The translations under genes were made by a program, and so were the position numbers. 64,000 bases of DNA from contig NZ_JOAP01000032.1 of NCBI RefSeq assembly GCF_000720475.1, positions 71,518 through 135,517 of the forward strand, written 5' to 3'. How positions within the stretch are numbered: position 1 is the first letter of the stretch; each line of letters opens with the position of its first letter. Source of the DNA: Streptomyces aureocirculatus (GTDB lineage: Bacteria > Actinomycetota > Actinomycetes > Streptomycetales > Streptomycetaceae). This document shows, one piece after another, positions 8,893 through 16,567 of this stretch. A model generated the notes under the pieces. That model saw nothing but the letters and a program-made list of their open reading frames with translations, was not told where the DNA came from and did not search any database.

Positions 8893-10221
8893 TCACCTCT
8901 GGCGGGCGGCAGGGGCGGAGCAGCAGCCGTCCGACTGCTGTTCCGTCTGCTCCGGCTCGTCGAAGAGACCCGCACCGCCGCACACGCCGGTTTCGGGGAG
9001 GGTGAGCTCGACGCGCTCGGCCGCCTCCTGGTCACCGGCGAGGGCGGCGGAGATGGAGCGGACCTGTTCGTAGCCGGTCAGGGCCAGGAAGGTGGGGGCA
9101 CGGCCGTAGGACTTCATGCCGACCAGGTAGAGGTCCTTCTCCGGGTGGGACAGTTCGTTCACCCCGTGGGGGTAGACGGTGCCGCAGGAGTGCACGTTGG
9201 GGTCGATGAGCGGGGCGAGGGCGGTCGGGGCCTGGAGACGCTCGTCGAGGCCGAGGCGGACCTCGGACAGGAAGCTCAGGTCGGGGCGGAACCCGGTGAG
9301 GACGATGACCTCGTCGACCGGGTTCGGACGGCGGCCGTCCTCGGCGACGAGCACGAGCCGGTCACCCTCCTGCTCGATCCCCTCGGTGCGGAAGCCGGTC
9401 ACCGCGGACGCGTGCCCGTCCTCCACGGCGGCCTTGGCCCGCTGACCCAGCGCGCCGCGCGCCGGGAGCTGGTCGGCCTCGCCGCCGCCGAAGGTGTCGG
9501 CGCCGATCCCGCGGCGCAGGATCCACACGGCGTGCGTGCCCGGCTCCTCCTTCGCCAGGTCGGCGAGGTGGGCCAGGGCCGTGAAGGCGGAGGCGCCGGA
9601 GCCTACGACGGCGGTGCGCTTGCCGGCGTAGCGGGCGCGGACGGCCGGGTCCTTGAGGTCCGGAACCTGGTACGAGACGTGGTCGGCGGCGGCGCTCTCA
9701 CCGAGGGCGGGCAGGCCGTTCGCACCGAGCGGCGACGGCGTGGACCAGGTGCCGGACGCGTCGATGACGGCGCGTGCGCTGATCCGTTCCTCACCGCCGT
9801 CCGCGGTACGGACGTGGACGGCCAAGGGCTGCGCGGTGCGGTCGGCGTCGACGATCCGGTCCCTGCCCGCGCGGGCCACGCCGGTCACCGTCGCCCCGTA
9901 GCGCACCCTGCGGCCGAGGATGTCGGCCAGCGGCTGGAGGTAGCGCTCGGCCCAGTCGCCGCCCGTCGGGTAGGCCGCCCCGTCCGGTCGCACCCAGCCG
10001 GTCGGGGCCAGAAGCTTCTCCGCGGCCGGGTCGACGACCTCGCTCCAGGGGGAGAACAGGCGGACGTGCGACCACTCCCGCACGGCGGTGCCCGCGGTCG
10101 GCCCTGCCTCCAGGACCAGTGGTTCGAGACCCCGCCCGGCTAGGTGGGCGGCGGCGGCCAGACCGACAGGTCCGGCACCGATGACCACGACGGGCAACTG
10201 ATCGGTGGTGGGCGCGCTCAC
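8893..10221 (-). CDS. arsO: Flavin-dependent monooxygenase of the arsenic locus (ArsO-like)
   Basis: 442 aa. An FAD-binding GxGxxG motif is in VVVIGAGPVGLAAAAHLAGRG near the N-terminus, and a second dinucleotide motif, VVGSGASAFTAL, is mid-protein; VIVLTGFRPDLSFL is typical of flavoprotein monooxygenases of this group. The C-terminus ends with CGGAG and SDGCCSAPA, a vicinal Cys pair suggestive of metalloid contact. GTG at 10221 has GGGA 6 nt upstream. It is divergent from an arsR and shares a promoter region with two ArsR-like sites. The role in arsenic detoxification is inferred from context; the reaction is not established here. Confidence 0.82.
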   Translation of the reverse strand: MSAPTTDQLPVVVIGAGPVGLAAAAHLAGRGLEPLVLEAGPTAGTAVREWSHVRLFSPWSEVVDPAAEKLLAPTGWVRPDGAAYPTGGDWAERYLQPLADILGRRVRYGATVTGVARAGRDRIVDADRTAQPLAVHVRTADGGEERISARAVIDASGTWSTPSPLGANGLPALGESAAADHVSYQVPDLKDPAVRARYAGKRTAVVGSGASAFTALAHLADLAKEEPGTHAVWILRRGIGADTFGGGEADQLPARGALGQRAKAAVEDGHASAVTGFRTEGIEQEGDRLVLVAEDGRRPNPVDEVIVLTGFRPDLSFLSEVRLGLDERLQAPTALAPLIDPNVHSCGTVYPHGVNELSHPEKDLYLVGMKSYGRAPTFLALTGYEQVRSISAALAGDQEAAERVELTLPETGVCGGAGLFDEPEQTEQQSDGCCSAPAARQR

Positions 10222-10279
10222 GGGATTCCCCTTTGTTTCGACGTCTGTCGATGTCTTGCGTGGCCACCATGCCACCTGA

Positions 10280-10311
10280 TTCGATGAGCGTCAACATAGA
10301 TGGATATCGAA
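10280..10311. promoter_or_regulatory. ArsR-type operator, copy 1
   Basis: TTCGA and TCGAA flank a 32-bp element containing GTCAACATAGATG. The same element recurs 65 bp downstream with the core 13 bp identical. It lies between divergent arsO and arsR. Confidence 0.75.
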
Positions 10312-10344
10312 GTCGTGAGCGCTCCGGTGGCCCTGGGGCGTTGG

Positions 10345-10376
10345 TTCGACGTGTGTCAACATAGATGCATGTCGAA
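10345..10376. promoter_or_regulatory. ArsR-type operator, copy 2, covering the arsR start codon
   Basis: Second 32-bp copy, with the same TTCGA/TCGAA arms and identical GTCAACATAGATG core. It covers the ATG at 10369, so bound repressor would sit on the start of the arsR transcript; autoregulation is inferred. Confidence 0.75.
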
Positions 10377-10734
10377 CACCAGGGTGCTGCCGCTGTTGGA
10401 AGCCGATGCCGCCGGGGCCGTGGAGCCGTGCTGCCCGCCGCTGACCGAGCGCCCGTTCACCGCGGGCGAGGCGGAGCGGGCGGCGCCGATGTTCAAGGCG
10501 CTCGGGGACCCGGTCCGGCTGCGGCTGTTCTCGGCGGTGGCCTCGCACGAGGGCGGCGAGGCGTGCGTGTGCGACATCTCCGACGTCGGGGTGTCGCAGC
10601 CGACCGTCTCGCACCACCTGAAGAAGCTCAAGGAGGCGGGCCTCCTCACCTCCGAGCGGCGCGGGACCTGGGTGTACTACCGGGTGGAGCCGTCGGTCCT
10701 CGCGGCGATGGGCCGACTTCTCGCCATCCGCTGA
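10369..10734 (+). CDS. arsR: ArsR family arsenic-responsive repressor
   Basis: 121 aa, winged helix. FKALGDPVRLRLFSAVAS opens the ArsR fold. GEACVCDISDVGVSQPT combines the CVC metalloid-binding Cys pair with the recognition helix, followed by VSHHLKKLKEAGLL and the wing RRGTWVYYR. An extra EPCCPPL motif lies near residue 20, giving four Cys available for As(III)/Sb(III). ATG at 10369 was chosen over the in-frame ATG at 10300 because family similarity begins later. It should repress itself and the divergent arsO through the two flanking repeats. Confidence 0.93.
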   Translation: MSNTRVLPLLEADAAGAVEPCCPPLTERPFTAGEAERAAPMFKALGDPVRLRLFSAVASHEGGEACVCDISDVGVSQPTVSHHLKKLKEAGLLTSERRGTWVYYRVEPSVLAAMGRLLAIR

Positions 10735-10807
10735 GCCGGCGCCACCGCCGGAGCCGCACGGGTGGAGCTGCATGGGTGAGCACTTGGCCGCCGCCCATGA
10801 CCACCAC

Positions 10808-10861
10808 GTCGATGTGCCGCGTCATGTCGATGTGCCGCGTCACGTCGATGTGTCACGTCAC
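10808..10861. repeat. Three 18-bp tandem repeats spanning the acr3 stop codon
   Basis: Units start at 10808, 10826 and 10844, each GTCGATGTG followed by a variant of CCGCGTCAC. The acr3 stop (10858-10860, minus strand) is part of the last unit. Because the period is a multiple of three, TGA recurs in frame in the other two units (10840-10842 and 10822-10824). Confidence 0.85.
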
Positions 10862-11955
10862 GGAGCCGGTCGGTCGGCGGCCGCGAACTTCTTCCGCCAG
10901 GCCAGGGACACGTAGACCAACGCCACCAGGACCGGTACCTCGATCAACGGGCCGACGACGCCCGACAGGGCCTGGCCCGAGGTCACGCCGAAGGTGGCGA
11001 TGGCGACGGCGATGGCCAGCTCGAAGTTGTTGCCCGCGGCGGTGAAGGCGAGGGTGGCGGTGCGGTCGTAGGCGAGTCCGATGGCCTTGCCGAGGGCGAA
11101 CGTGCCGAACCACATCACCGCGAAGTACACCAGCAGTGGCAGCGCGATGCGGGCGACGTCCAGCGGCTGCGAGGTGATCGTCTTTCCTTGGAGGGCGAAG
11201 AGGATGACGATGGTGAACAGCAGCCCGTACAGGGCCCACGGGCCGATCTTCGGGAGGAAGTCCCTCTCATACTTCTCGCGGCCCAGCTTCTGCTCCCCGA
11301 TGCGGCGGGTGAGGAAGCCCGCCAGGAGGGGCACCCCGAGGAAGATGACGACGTTCAGGGCGATCTTCCACATGGAGATGTCGAGGTGCTCGCTGTCGCC
11401 GAGGCCGAGCCAGTCGGGCAGCAGGTCGAGGTAGAACCAGCCGAGCAGGCCGAACGCCAGAACCTGGAAGACCGAGTTGAGGGCGACCAGGACGGCGGCG
11501 GCCTCGCGGTCACCGCACGCGAGGTCGTTCCAGATGATGACCATGGCGATACAGCGAGCCAGGCCGACGATGATCAGGCCGGTGCGGTACTCGGGCAGGT
11601 CGGCCAGGAAGATCCAGGCCAGCGCGAACATGAGCGCCGGACCGAGCACCCAGTTGACGACCAGCGAGGAGATCATGAGCTTGCGGTCGCCGGTGACGGC
11701 GTCCAGCTTGTCGTAGCGGACCTTCGCGAGGACCGGATACATCATGATCAGCAGGCCGAGCGCGATCGGGAGGGAGATGCCGCCCAGTTCGACCTTGGCG
11801 AGAGCGTCGTCGAGGCCGGGGACGAGCCTGCCGAGCCCCAGGCCGACGGCCATGGCGATGAGGATCCAAGCGGCCAGGAAGCGGTCGAGCGTCGACAGCT
11901 TCTGGACGACCGACGGCTCCTCGGTGGTGGTCGTGGGTGCTTCGGTGCGGGTCAC
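10858..11955 (-). CDS. acr3: ACR3 family arsenite efflux permease
   Basis: 365 aa, about ten membrane helices. Family hallmarks are the GLARCIAMVIIWNDLACGD segment with its conserved Cys and the FTAAGNNFELAIAVAIATFG segment with the conserved Glu, both linked to As(OH)3 transport. MMYPVLAKVRYDKL is also typical. It exports arsenite across the cytoplasmic membrane using the proton gradient. The GTG start at 11955 overlaps the stop of the upstream arsR as GTGA, so repressor and pump are translationally coupled. The longer upstream reading covers the arsR gene and is spurious. Confidence 0.95.
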   Translation of the reverse strand: MTRTEAPTTTTEEPSVVQKLSTLDRFLAAWILIAMAVGLGLGRLVPGLDDALAKVELGGISLPIALGLLIMMYPVLAKVRYDKLDAVTGDRKLMISSLVVNWVLGPALMFALAWIFLADLPEYRTGLIIVGLARCIAMVIIWNDLACGDREAAAVLVALNSVFQVLAFGLLGWFYLDLLPDWLGLGDSEHLDISMWKIALNVVIFLGVPLLAGFLTRRIGEQKLGREKYERDFLPKIGPWALYGLLFTIVILFALQGKTITSQPLDVARIALPLLVYFAVMWFGTFALGKAIGLAYDRTATLAFTAAGNNFELAIAVAIATFGVTSGQALSGVVGPLIEVPVLVALVYVSLAWRKKFAAADRPAP

Positions 11956-12260
11956 GGGCAGGCCCTCTTGTTGTCGGCGGCGGTACGAGCGGTCTCGGCC
12001 AGGTCGGCGAACTGGCCCGCGAGCGAGGCGATGACATCCGGCCGCAGCTTGTAGTAGGTGAACCGGCCGCACGGCTCGGTCTCGACGACCCCGGCCTCCC
12101 GCAGGACTCTCAGGTGGTTGGAGAGATTCGTCTGCCGGGCGCCTGTCTCCTCCACCAGGTGGGTGGTGCACAGCGTCTCGCGGGCCAGCAGGGTCACGAT
12201 CTTGAGTCTCAGGGGATCGGCCAGGACCCGGATCAGTTCAGTCTCGACTGATGTCAGCAT
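11952..12260 (-). CDS. arsR: ArsR family repressor, second copy
   Basis: 102 aa, compact ArsR. IRVLADPLRLKIVTLLARETLCTTHLVEETGARQTNLSNHLRVLREAGVV carries the winged-helix core. Unlike the other ArsR it has no CVC pair; Cys occurs in LCTTHL, EPCGRF and at the C-terminal RACP, the spatial arrangement used by some actinobacterial As sensors. It is cotranscribed with acr3 and divergent from arsC, with dyads in the shared promoter. Probably represses the acr3-arsC divergon. Confidence 0.92.
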   Translation of the reverse strand: MLTSVETELIRVLADPLRLKIVTLLARETLCTTHLVEETGARQTNLSNHLRVLREAGVVETEPCGRFTYYKLRPDVIASLAGQFADLAETARTAADNKRACP

Positions 12261-12263
12261 GGG

Positions 12264-12310
12264 CTGATACTCTCACATCAGTGGTCGCTGACGCCATCAG
12301 GTGCTGATGT
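12264..12310. promoter_or_regulatory. Dyad elements between arsR2 and arsC
   Basis: CTGAT/ATCAG arms occur at 12264-12281 (8-bp spacer) and CATCAG/CTGATG at 12296-12310 (3-bp spacer). Both lie in the 93-bp gap between divergent arsR2-acr3 and arsC and are likely ArsR operator sites. Confidence 0.6.
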
Positions 12311-12353
12311 CATTCGCACCTGATGCTTCCTTGAGTCGAGAGAGAATCCACTG

Positions 12354-12767
12354 ATGCCCGAGAAGCCCTCCGTGCTGTTCGTCTGTGTCCACAACGCGGG
12401 TCGTTCCCAGATGGCCGCCGCGTGGCTGAGCCATCTGGCCGCGGACCGTGTCGAGGTCCGCTCCGCCGGTTCCGCCCCCGCGGGTCAGGTCAACCCGGCC
12501 GCCGTCGAGGCCATGCGTGAGGTCGGCATCGACATCTCCGCCGAGACCCCGAAGATCCTCACCGTGGACGCGGTCGAGGAGTCGGACGTCTGCATCACCA
12601 TGGGCTGCGGCGACACCTGTCCCGTCTTCCCCGGCAAGCGGTACCTGGACTGGGAGCTGGACGACCCCGCCGGTCAGGGCGTCGAGGCGGTGCGTCCGAT
12701 CCGTGATGAGATCAAGAGGCGTGTGGAGGGGCTCGTCGCGGAGATCGCGCCCGAGCCCACGGTGTGA
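12354..12767 (+). CDS. arsC: Arsenate reductase, low-molecular-weight phosphatase fold
   Basis: 137 aa. The catalytic P-loop CVHNAGRSQ (Cys-x5-Arg-Ser) is near residue 11, the AGSAPAGQVNP loop follows, and ITMGCGDTCPVFP carries the second and third redox Cys; DWELDDPAGQ has the conserved Asp-Pro. The enzyme reduces arsenate to arsenite, coupled in actinobacteria to thioredoxin or mycothiol, feeding the ACR3 exporter encoded divergently. The stop codon lies inside a tandem repeat of 27 bp. Confidence 0.95.
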   Translation: MPEKPSVLFVCVHNAGRSQMAAAWLSHLAADRVEVRSAGSAPAGQVNPAAVEAMREVGIDISAETPKILTVDAVEESDVCITMGCGDTCPVFPGKRYLDWELDDPAGQGVEAVRPIRDEIKRRVEGLVAEIAPEPTV

Positions 12768-12826
12768 GAGGAAGCGCCGGAGCCCACGGTGTGAGAGTAA
12801 GCACCGGAGTCCACGGTGTGAGAGGG
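12754..12826. repeat. Three 27-bp tandem repeats spanning the arsC stop codon
   Basis: AGCCCACGGTGTGAGAG recurs starting at 12754, 12781 and 12808 (third copy AGTCC...). TGA at 12765-12767 is the arsC stop. The same TGA recurs in frame at 12792-12794 and 12819-12821. Confidence 0.88.
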
Positions 12827-12932
12827 GCCGAGGGAGCGCGCGGAAGCACACGGCATCGCGGGGCGAACGAATCACCCGGGTGCCGGGCCCCGCGGTAGCG
12901 GGGGAGCAGGCCGTCGCCCCCAGACTTGGGGC

Positions 12933-13745
12933 ATGAATCCAAGGCGAAGGGCCGTACTGGCCGGGCTGTTGGCCGCGGGGACGGCACCCTGCGTCCCGGG
13001 GCGCGCGGCGGCAGCAGAGCCCCGGCCCGCTGCTGAGGCAGGGCTCCGGCCCGGCACGGCGGTGGGGCCCCGGCCTGCCGTGGTGGCAGAGCCCAGACCC
13101 CCCGCCGCACTGCTCGGCAAGGAGATCCGCCGACTGCCCACCACCCGCAAGGTGGTCGCGCTCACCTTCAACGCGGCTTGGAACGAGAGCGGCGTCGACA
13201 CGGTCCTCACCGAGCTGCGGCGCCGCCGGATCGCGGCGACCTTCTTCCCGACCGGCGCGTTCGCCGAGGCCCGCCCCGCAGTTGTACGGGCCATGGGCGC
13301 CGCGCACGGCCTGGGCAACCACTCCTACAGCCACCCGTACTTCGACTCCCTGAGCACCCGGGAGCGGCAGCGGGAGGTGCGGCGCGCCGACTCCGCGATC
13401 CGTACCGCGGCGGGCACCGAGCCACTGCCGTTCTTCCGTTTCCCCTACAGCTCGACCACCCAGGCCTCGATCGCCGACGTCAACGCCCTCGGCTACGCGG
13501 CGATCGAGTTCACCGCCGACACCAACGGCTACCTCGGCCCCAACCGCGGCATGACCGTCGACCGCGTCGTCGAACGCGCCCGCGCCGCGCTCGCACCGGG
13601 AGCGATCATCCAGATGCACGTGGGCAGCCCCGGCGCCGGCCCCGTCCTGGACGCGGAAGCACTGCCGCGCATCGTGGACGAAGTCGGCAGGGCGGGCTAT
13701 CGGGTCGTGGACCTGCGGGACTTCCTCGACCCGGGGACGACGTGA
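12933..13745 (+). CDS. Secreted NodB-fold polysaccharide deacetylase-like protein with altered catalytic motif
   Basis: 270 aa. Arg-rich N-terminus plus AVLAGLLAAGTAP and an AAAA site read as a Sec or Tat signal; an Ala/Pro-rich linker follows to residue 60. The NodB fold is visible: ATFFPTGAFAEARP, the metal-binding pair in GNHSYSHP (H130, H134), FFRFPYSSTT and IIQMHVGSPG. The first NodB motif, normally TFDDG with the catalytic Asp, is TFNAAW (residues 78-83), so both acidic residues are missing. It may be a catalytically changed or binding-only member. It acts outside the cell, probably at wall glycan. Confidence 0.85.
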   Translation: MNPRRRAVLAGLLAAGTAPCVPGRAAAAEPRPAAEAGLRPGTAVGPRPAVVAEPRPPAALLGKEIRRLPTTRKVVALTFNAAWNESGVDTVLTELRRRRIAATFFPTGAFAEARPAVVRAMGAAHGLGNHSYSHPYFDSLSTRERQREVRRADSAIRTAAGTEPLPFFRFPYSSTTQASIADVNALGYAAIEFTADTNGYLGPNRGMTVDRVVERARAALAPGAIIQMHVGSPGAGPVLDAEALPRIVDEVGRAGYRVVDLRDFLDPGTT

Positions 13746-13868
13746 GGACGTGTCAGCCCCGTGGAAGACATGTCAGCCCCGTATCAGGGACCTCCGCGAG
13801 AGTACGCCGATGGAGCACAGCCGGTGCTCCGATGAGCGGTTCTCGATGTGTGCGGAGGTGGGGGCGGC

Positions 13869-14339
13869 ATGGCAGGCAGGGGTGCCGTACGAAGACCAGG
13901 ACGAGGCGGACGCGTCGCGCGGTTGCTGCGTGGGTGTGTGATCCCAGGGGTGTTCTGCGCTCTCGCGGGGGTGCTGGTGCCGCCGGGGCAGGCCGCGGCG
14001 GCCGAGGCCGCGGAGTGCAGGCTGCGTCCTGACGAGCAGCACATCGACTGGACCGGGCGGAGGTACACCGGGGATCTCCTGTGCGAGGTGGAGCCGGGGC
14101 ACATCAGGCTCCAGTCGCGGTCCACCAGTTCGGTGATCGGGACGATGCTCTACTCACCCGCCTGGTTCGTCTGTTGGAAGCAGGGCAGCAGCTACCCCGG
14201 TACCGACCTGTGGTACCTCACCCAGGGCGACCAGGTGGTGGCCACACCGGCGGCGAAGGCGTGGGGCTATATGCCGGCCACGTCGGTGAAGGCGCCCGAA
14301 CATCCCTTCCCCGGCCTCGCGAAGTGCCCGTGGACATGA
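13869..14339 (+). CDS. Small secreted protein, first of two tandem paralogues
   Basis: 156 aa, function unknown. GGAGG is 10 nt before ATG 13869. The N-terminus has an Arg-rich signal and hydrophobic segment ending near AAAAEA. The mature part holds four Cys: ECRL, LLCEV, FVCWK and KCPW at the end. WYLTQGDQV and the PFPGLAKCPW ending are shared with the next protein. The four Cys are probably paired as disulfides. Its stop overlaps the next start as ATGA, so the paralogues are translated together. No known domain recognised. Confidence 0.78.
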   Translation: MAGRGAVRRPGRGGRVARLLRGCVIPGVFCALAGVLVPPGQAAAAEAAECRLRPDEQHIDWTGRRYTGDLLCEVEPGHIRLQSRSTSSVIGTMLYSPAWFVCWKQGSSYPGTDLWYLTQGDQVVATPAAKAWGYMPATSVKAPEHPFPGLAKCPWT

Positions 14340-14938
14340 CCGCGAACAGGGAAGCGGCCAGTGCCGGGGACGTGACTGCCACCAAGGGCGTCAGGGGTGT
14401 GACGGGTGTGACGGGTTCGGCCGATGCGGAGGGTGTGACGGCAGGGCGGAGGAGGCCGCACGGCGGAGGCCGTTCCGTATGGCGGCGGACCGCTTCCGTC
14501 TCCTTATGGCTGCGGACCGCCTCCGTCGCGACGGTACTGGGGATTCTGGCCGTCGGTGCCGGTCTCGCCGCTCCCGCGCAGGCGGCAGGGAGAGCGGCCA
14601 CATGTGAGTTGCGTGAGGGCATCCAACTGCGTGACGCCATCGGCAATGTGTTCACCAAGGCGCTGTACTGCGACAACCTGCCCTCGGACGTGTATGCCCG
14701 AGCCGACTTCGCCTCGCCCGTCACCGGCTGGCTGAAGATGTCGCCGTCGTGGTTCCCCTGCTTCACCACCGGTCCCGCGGACACCCAGGGCGACAAGACC
14801 TGGTACTACACCCAAGGCGACCAGGTGGGCACGATGCCCAAGATCAAGGGGTGGGGAGTCGTCCCCGCGGAAGTCGTGCAGTTGCCGGCGGGTACCCCGC
14901 GTCCTTTCCCCAACTTGCCCCGGTGCCCGTGGTTCTAG
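14336..14938 (+). CDS. Small secreted protein, second tandem paralogue
   Basis: 200 aa, unknown function. It has a long Arg/Gly-rich N-terminus before the signal (SVATVLGILAVGAGLAAPAQA). The mature domain parallels the previous protein: TCELREG, ALYCDNL, ADFASPVTGWLKMSPSWFPCF, TWYYTQGDQVG, KIKGWGVVPAE and a PFPNLPRCPWF end. Likely a duplicated pair that diverged. The TAG stop sits in a 27-bp direct duplication, and the frame stays open beyond it into the next gene, so readthrough would append the peptidoglycan-binding protein. Confidence 0.78.
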   Translation: MTANREAASAGDVTATKGVRGVTGVTGSADAEGVTAGRRRPHGGGRSVWRRTASVSLWLRTASVATVLGILAVGAGLAAPAQAAGRAATCELREGIQLRDAIGNVFTKALYCDNLPSDVYARADFASPVTGWLKMSPSWFPCFTTGPADTQGDKTWYYTQGDQVGTMPKIKGWGVVPAEVVQLPAGTPRPFPNLPRCPWF

Positions 14939-14967
14939 CGCTTGCCCCGGTGTCCGTGGTTCCAGAT
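14914..14967. repeat. 27-bp direct duplication covering a TAG stop codon
   Basis: Unit 14914-14940 is repeated at 14941-14967 with few changes. TAG (14936-14938) in the first unit is CAG in the second. Both units encode LPRCPWF when read in the upstream gene's frame. Confidence 0.85.
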
Positions 14968-15010
14968 CCCCGCATCCCGCAAACCGGATCCAGGAACGGA
15001 GAGCTTTGTC

Positions 15011-15418
15011 ATGCCCCATGAGCCCACGGTGGCGTCCGAGAGCCGCACGGCCCGGCGCACACCGCTTCGACTGACCCGCGGGCGTACGGCCGTCGGGGCG
15101 CTGCTCGGCGCCGTGGTCCTTGCCGCCGCGCCGACGGCGTCCTCCGCGAACGCCACGGACCGCTCCGCCGCAGCGACGACGGAGTGGCGTCTGTGCATGT
15201 ACCTGGGCGGCCATCCGACATTGAAGAAGGGGGACACCGGTGAGGCGGTGCGTCACCTTCAGTGCGTTCTCAACGAGGTCTACCGCTACCAGACCGTCCC
15301 GGTGAACGGTTCCTTCGAGGTCATCACCGAAGCGTCCGTCAAGCATCTCCAGCAGCAGTTCAGCCTGCCGGGCACCGGTGTCGTGGACGCGGCGACGTGG
15401 ACCGCCCTGCACCCGTAG
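15011..15418 (+). CDS. Secreted peptidoglycan-binding domain protein
   Basis: 135 aa. GGAGA is 7 nt before ATG 15011. A signal peptide (TAVGALLGAVVLAAAPTASSANA) is followed by one Cys pair and a PG_binding_1-type three-helix domain: LKKGDTGEAVRHLQCVLNEVY, FEVITEASVKHLQQQFSLPGTGVVDAATWTAL. Such domains anchor secreted proteins to cell-wall peptidoglycan; no catalytic domain is attached. It is in the same frame as the upstream secreted paralogue with one TAG between them. Confidence 0.85.
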   Translation: MPHEPTVASESRTARRTPLRLTRGRTAVGALLGAVVLAAAPTASSANATDRSAAATTEWRLCMYLGGHPTLKKGDTGEAVRHLQCVLNEVYRYQTVPVNGSFEVITEASVKHLQQQFSLPGTGVVDAATWTALHP

Positions 15419-15449
15419 CACGCGTGCTTCTCACAGAGAGACTTTCGGG

Positions 15450-16490
15450 ATGAATACACAGGCCAGTGCCCGACGGTACCGGCGAAGCGCGGGGTGGTCA
15501 CCAGGGAAGGCGGCCGCCTTCGCCGTGACCTCGATCTGTACGGTGATCTGCGCGGTGTTCGCCGCGGCGCTGAGCCTGCCCGCGCACGCCTCGGCTCAGG
15601 CCCGCACCCCGGCCGCCTCCGCCGCGCAGGTGGTGAACATCGTCAACACCCACAGCAAGCTGTGCGTGGAAACTCCCACGCCGGCCCTCGGTCAGCCGGT
15701 GCGTCAGGGACGCTGCTTCGGCAAGCCCGCCGCCCGCTGGTATTTGCAGGCCTCGGGCGCGGGCGCCGGTGCGGTCAACATCGTCAGTGCGGTCAGCGGC
15801 ACCTGCGTCGGGGTGGAGGACGCGAGCCCCGAAGCCGGGGCGGCGCTCCGGCTCGCCGAGTGCGGCAGCGGTCCCTCCGTGAGCTTCCGGATCGTGCCCA
15901 TCGGGGAGGGGGTCGGCTTCCAGACCATGACGTCCACCTCGCCCAAGTGTCTGGAGGTGACCGAGTCCTCGACCGCCGACGGTGCGGCGCTGCGACAGTG
16001 GGAGTGCAATCAGCAGCCCGGTTCGCTCTTCGCTCAGCAGCAGCCGCCCCGGCAGTGGGGCACCACGCTCGTCAACACCAACAGCGGCAAGTGTCTGAGC
16101 ATCCTCGACCAGAGCGGCGCGGACGGCGCCAGGGCGGTCCAGCGCACCTGTGCGGGCGCCACCGACCAGCGCTGGCAGGTCGTCGAACTGGGCGACGGCA
16201 AGGTCGCCGTGGTCAACGACAACAGCGGCAAATGCCTGGCCATCAGCAACGGAAGCCTGGACAACGGCGCCAACGCCAACCAGTTCTCCTGCGACGGCTA
16301 CCGGTTCCACACCTGGGCGATGACGCCGGAGGGCCCGCCGGAGAACAGCACCTGTACGCTCGCCAATCTGCGGAGCGGTAAGTACCTCGGTATCCGTGGC
16401 CAGAGCAAGGACGACGGGGCCCAGGCGGAGCAGTGGGACCGTACGGCGAACACGGATCAGGTGTGGCGGATGACGCCGTTGCCGAAGTAG
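15450..16490 (+). CDS. Secreted ricin-type beta-trefoil lectin-like protein
   Basis: 346 aa with a signal peptide (TSICTVICAVFAAALSLPAHA). The rest forms two or more ricin B-like trefoil repeats: NIVNTHSKLCVE, NIVSAVSGTCVGVED, SPKCLEVTES, LVNTNSGKCLSILDQS, VVNDNSGKCLAISNGS and NLRSGKYLGIRGQS, each followed by a Q-W type stretch such as QRWQVV or DQVWRM. These modules bind carbohydrates. No catalytic domain is present. It closes the run of secreted genes and ends 22 bp before a strong palindrome. Confidence 0.87.
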   Translation: MNTQASARRYRRSAGWSPGKAAAFAVTSICTVICAVFAAALSLPAHASAQARTPAASAAQVVNIVNTHSKLCVETPTPALGQPVRQGRCFGKPAARWYLQASGAGAGAVNIVSAVSGTCVGVEDASPEAGAALRLAECGSGPSVSFRIVPIGEGVGFQTMTSTSPKCLEVTESSTADGAALRQWECNQQPGSLFAQQQPPRQWGTTLVNTNSGKCLSILDQSGADGARAVQRTCAGATDQRWQVVELGDGKVAVVNDNSGKCLAISNGSLDNGANANQFSCDGYRFHTWAMTPEGPPENSTCTLANLRSGKYLGIRGQSKDDGAQAEQWDRTANTDQVWRMTPLPK

Positions 16491-16511
16491 TGGTTCGTCG
16501 GCATGACTGAA

Positions 16512-16553
16512 GAGGGTGGCTCTCGACCACGATCGTGGTCGAGAGCCACCCTC
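16512..16553. terminator. 42-bp perfect palindrome, bidirectional terminator candidate
   Basis: A 21-bp half site beginning GAGGGTGGCTCTCGACC is followed at once by its exact reverse complement. It sits between the 3' ends of the convergent lectin and DtxR genes, so each transcript would form the same hairpin. Confidence 0.85.
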
Positions 16554-16567
16554 GCGCCGCTCAGCGC

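Noticed and set aside
9145..10143. 332-aa plus-strand frame over arsO
   Set aside because: Antisense of a clear FAD enzyme; no start signal.
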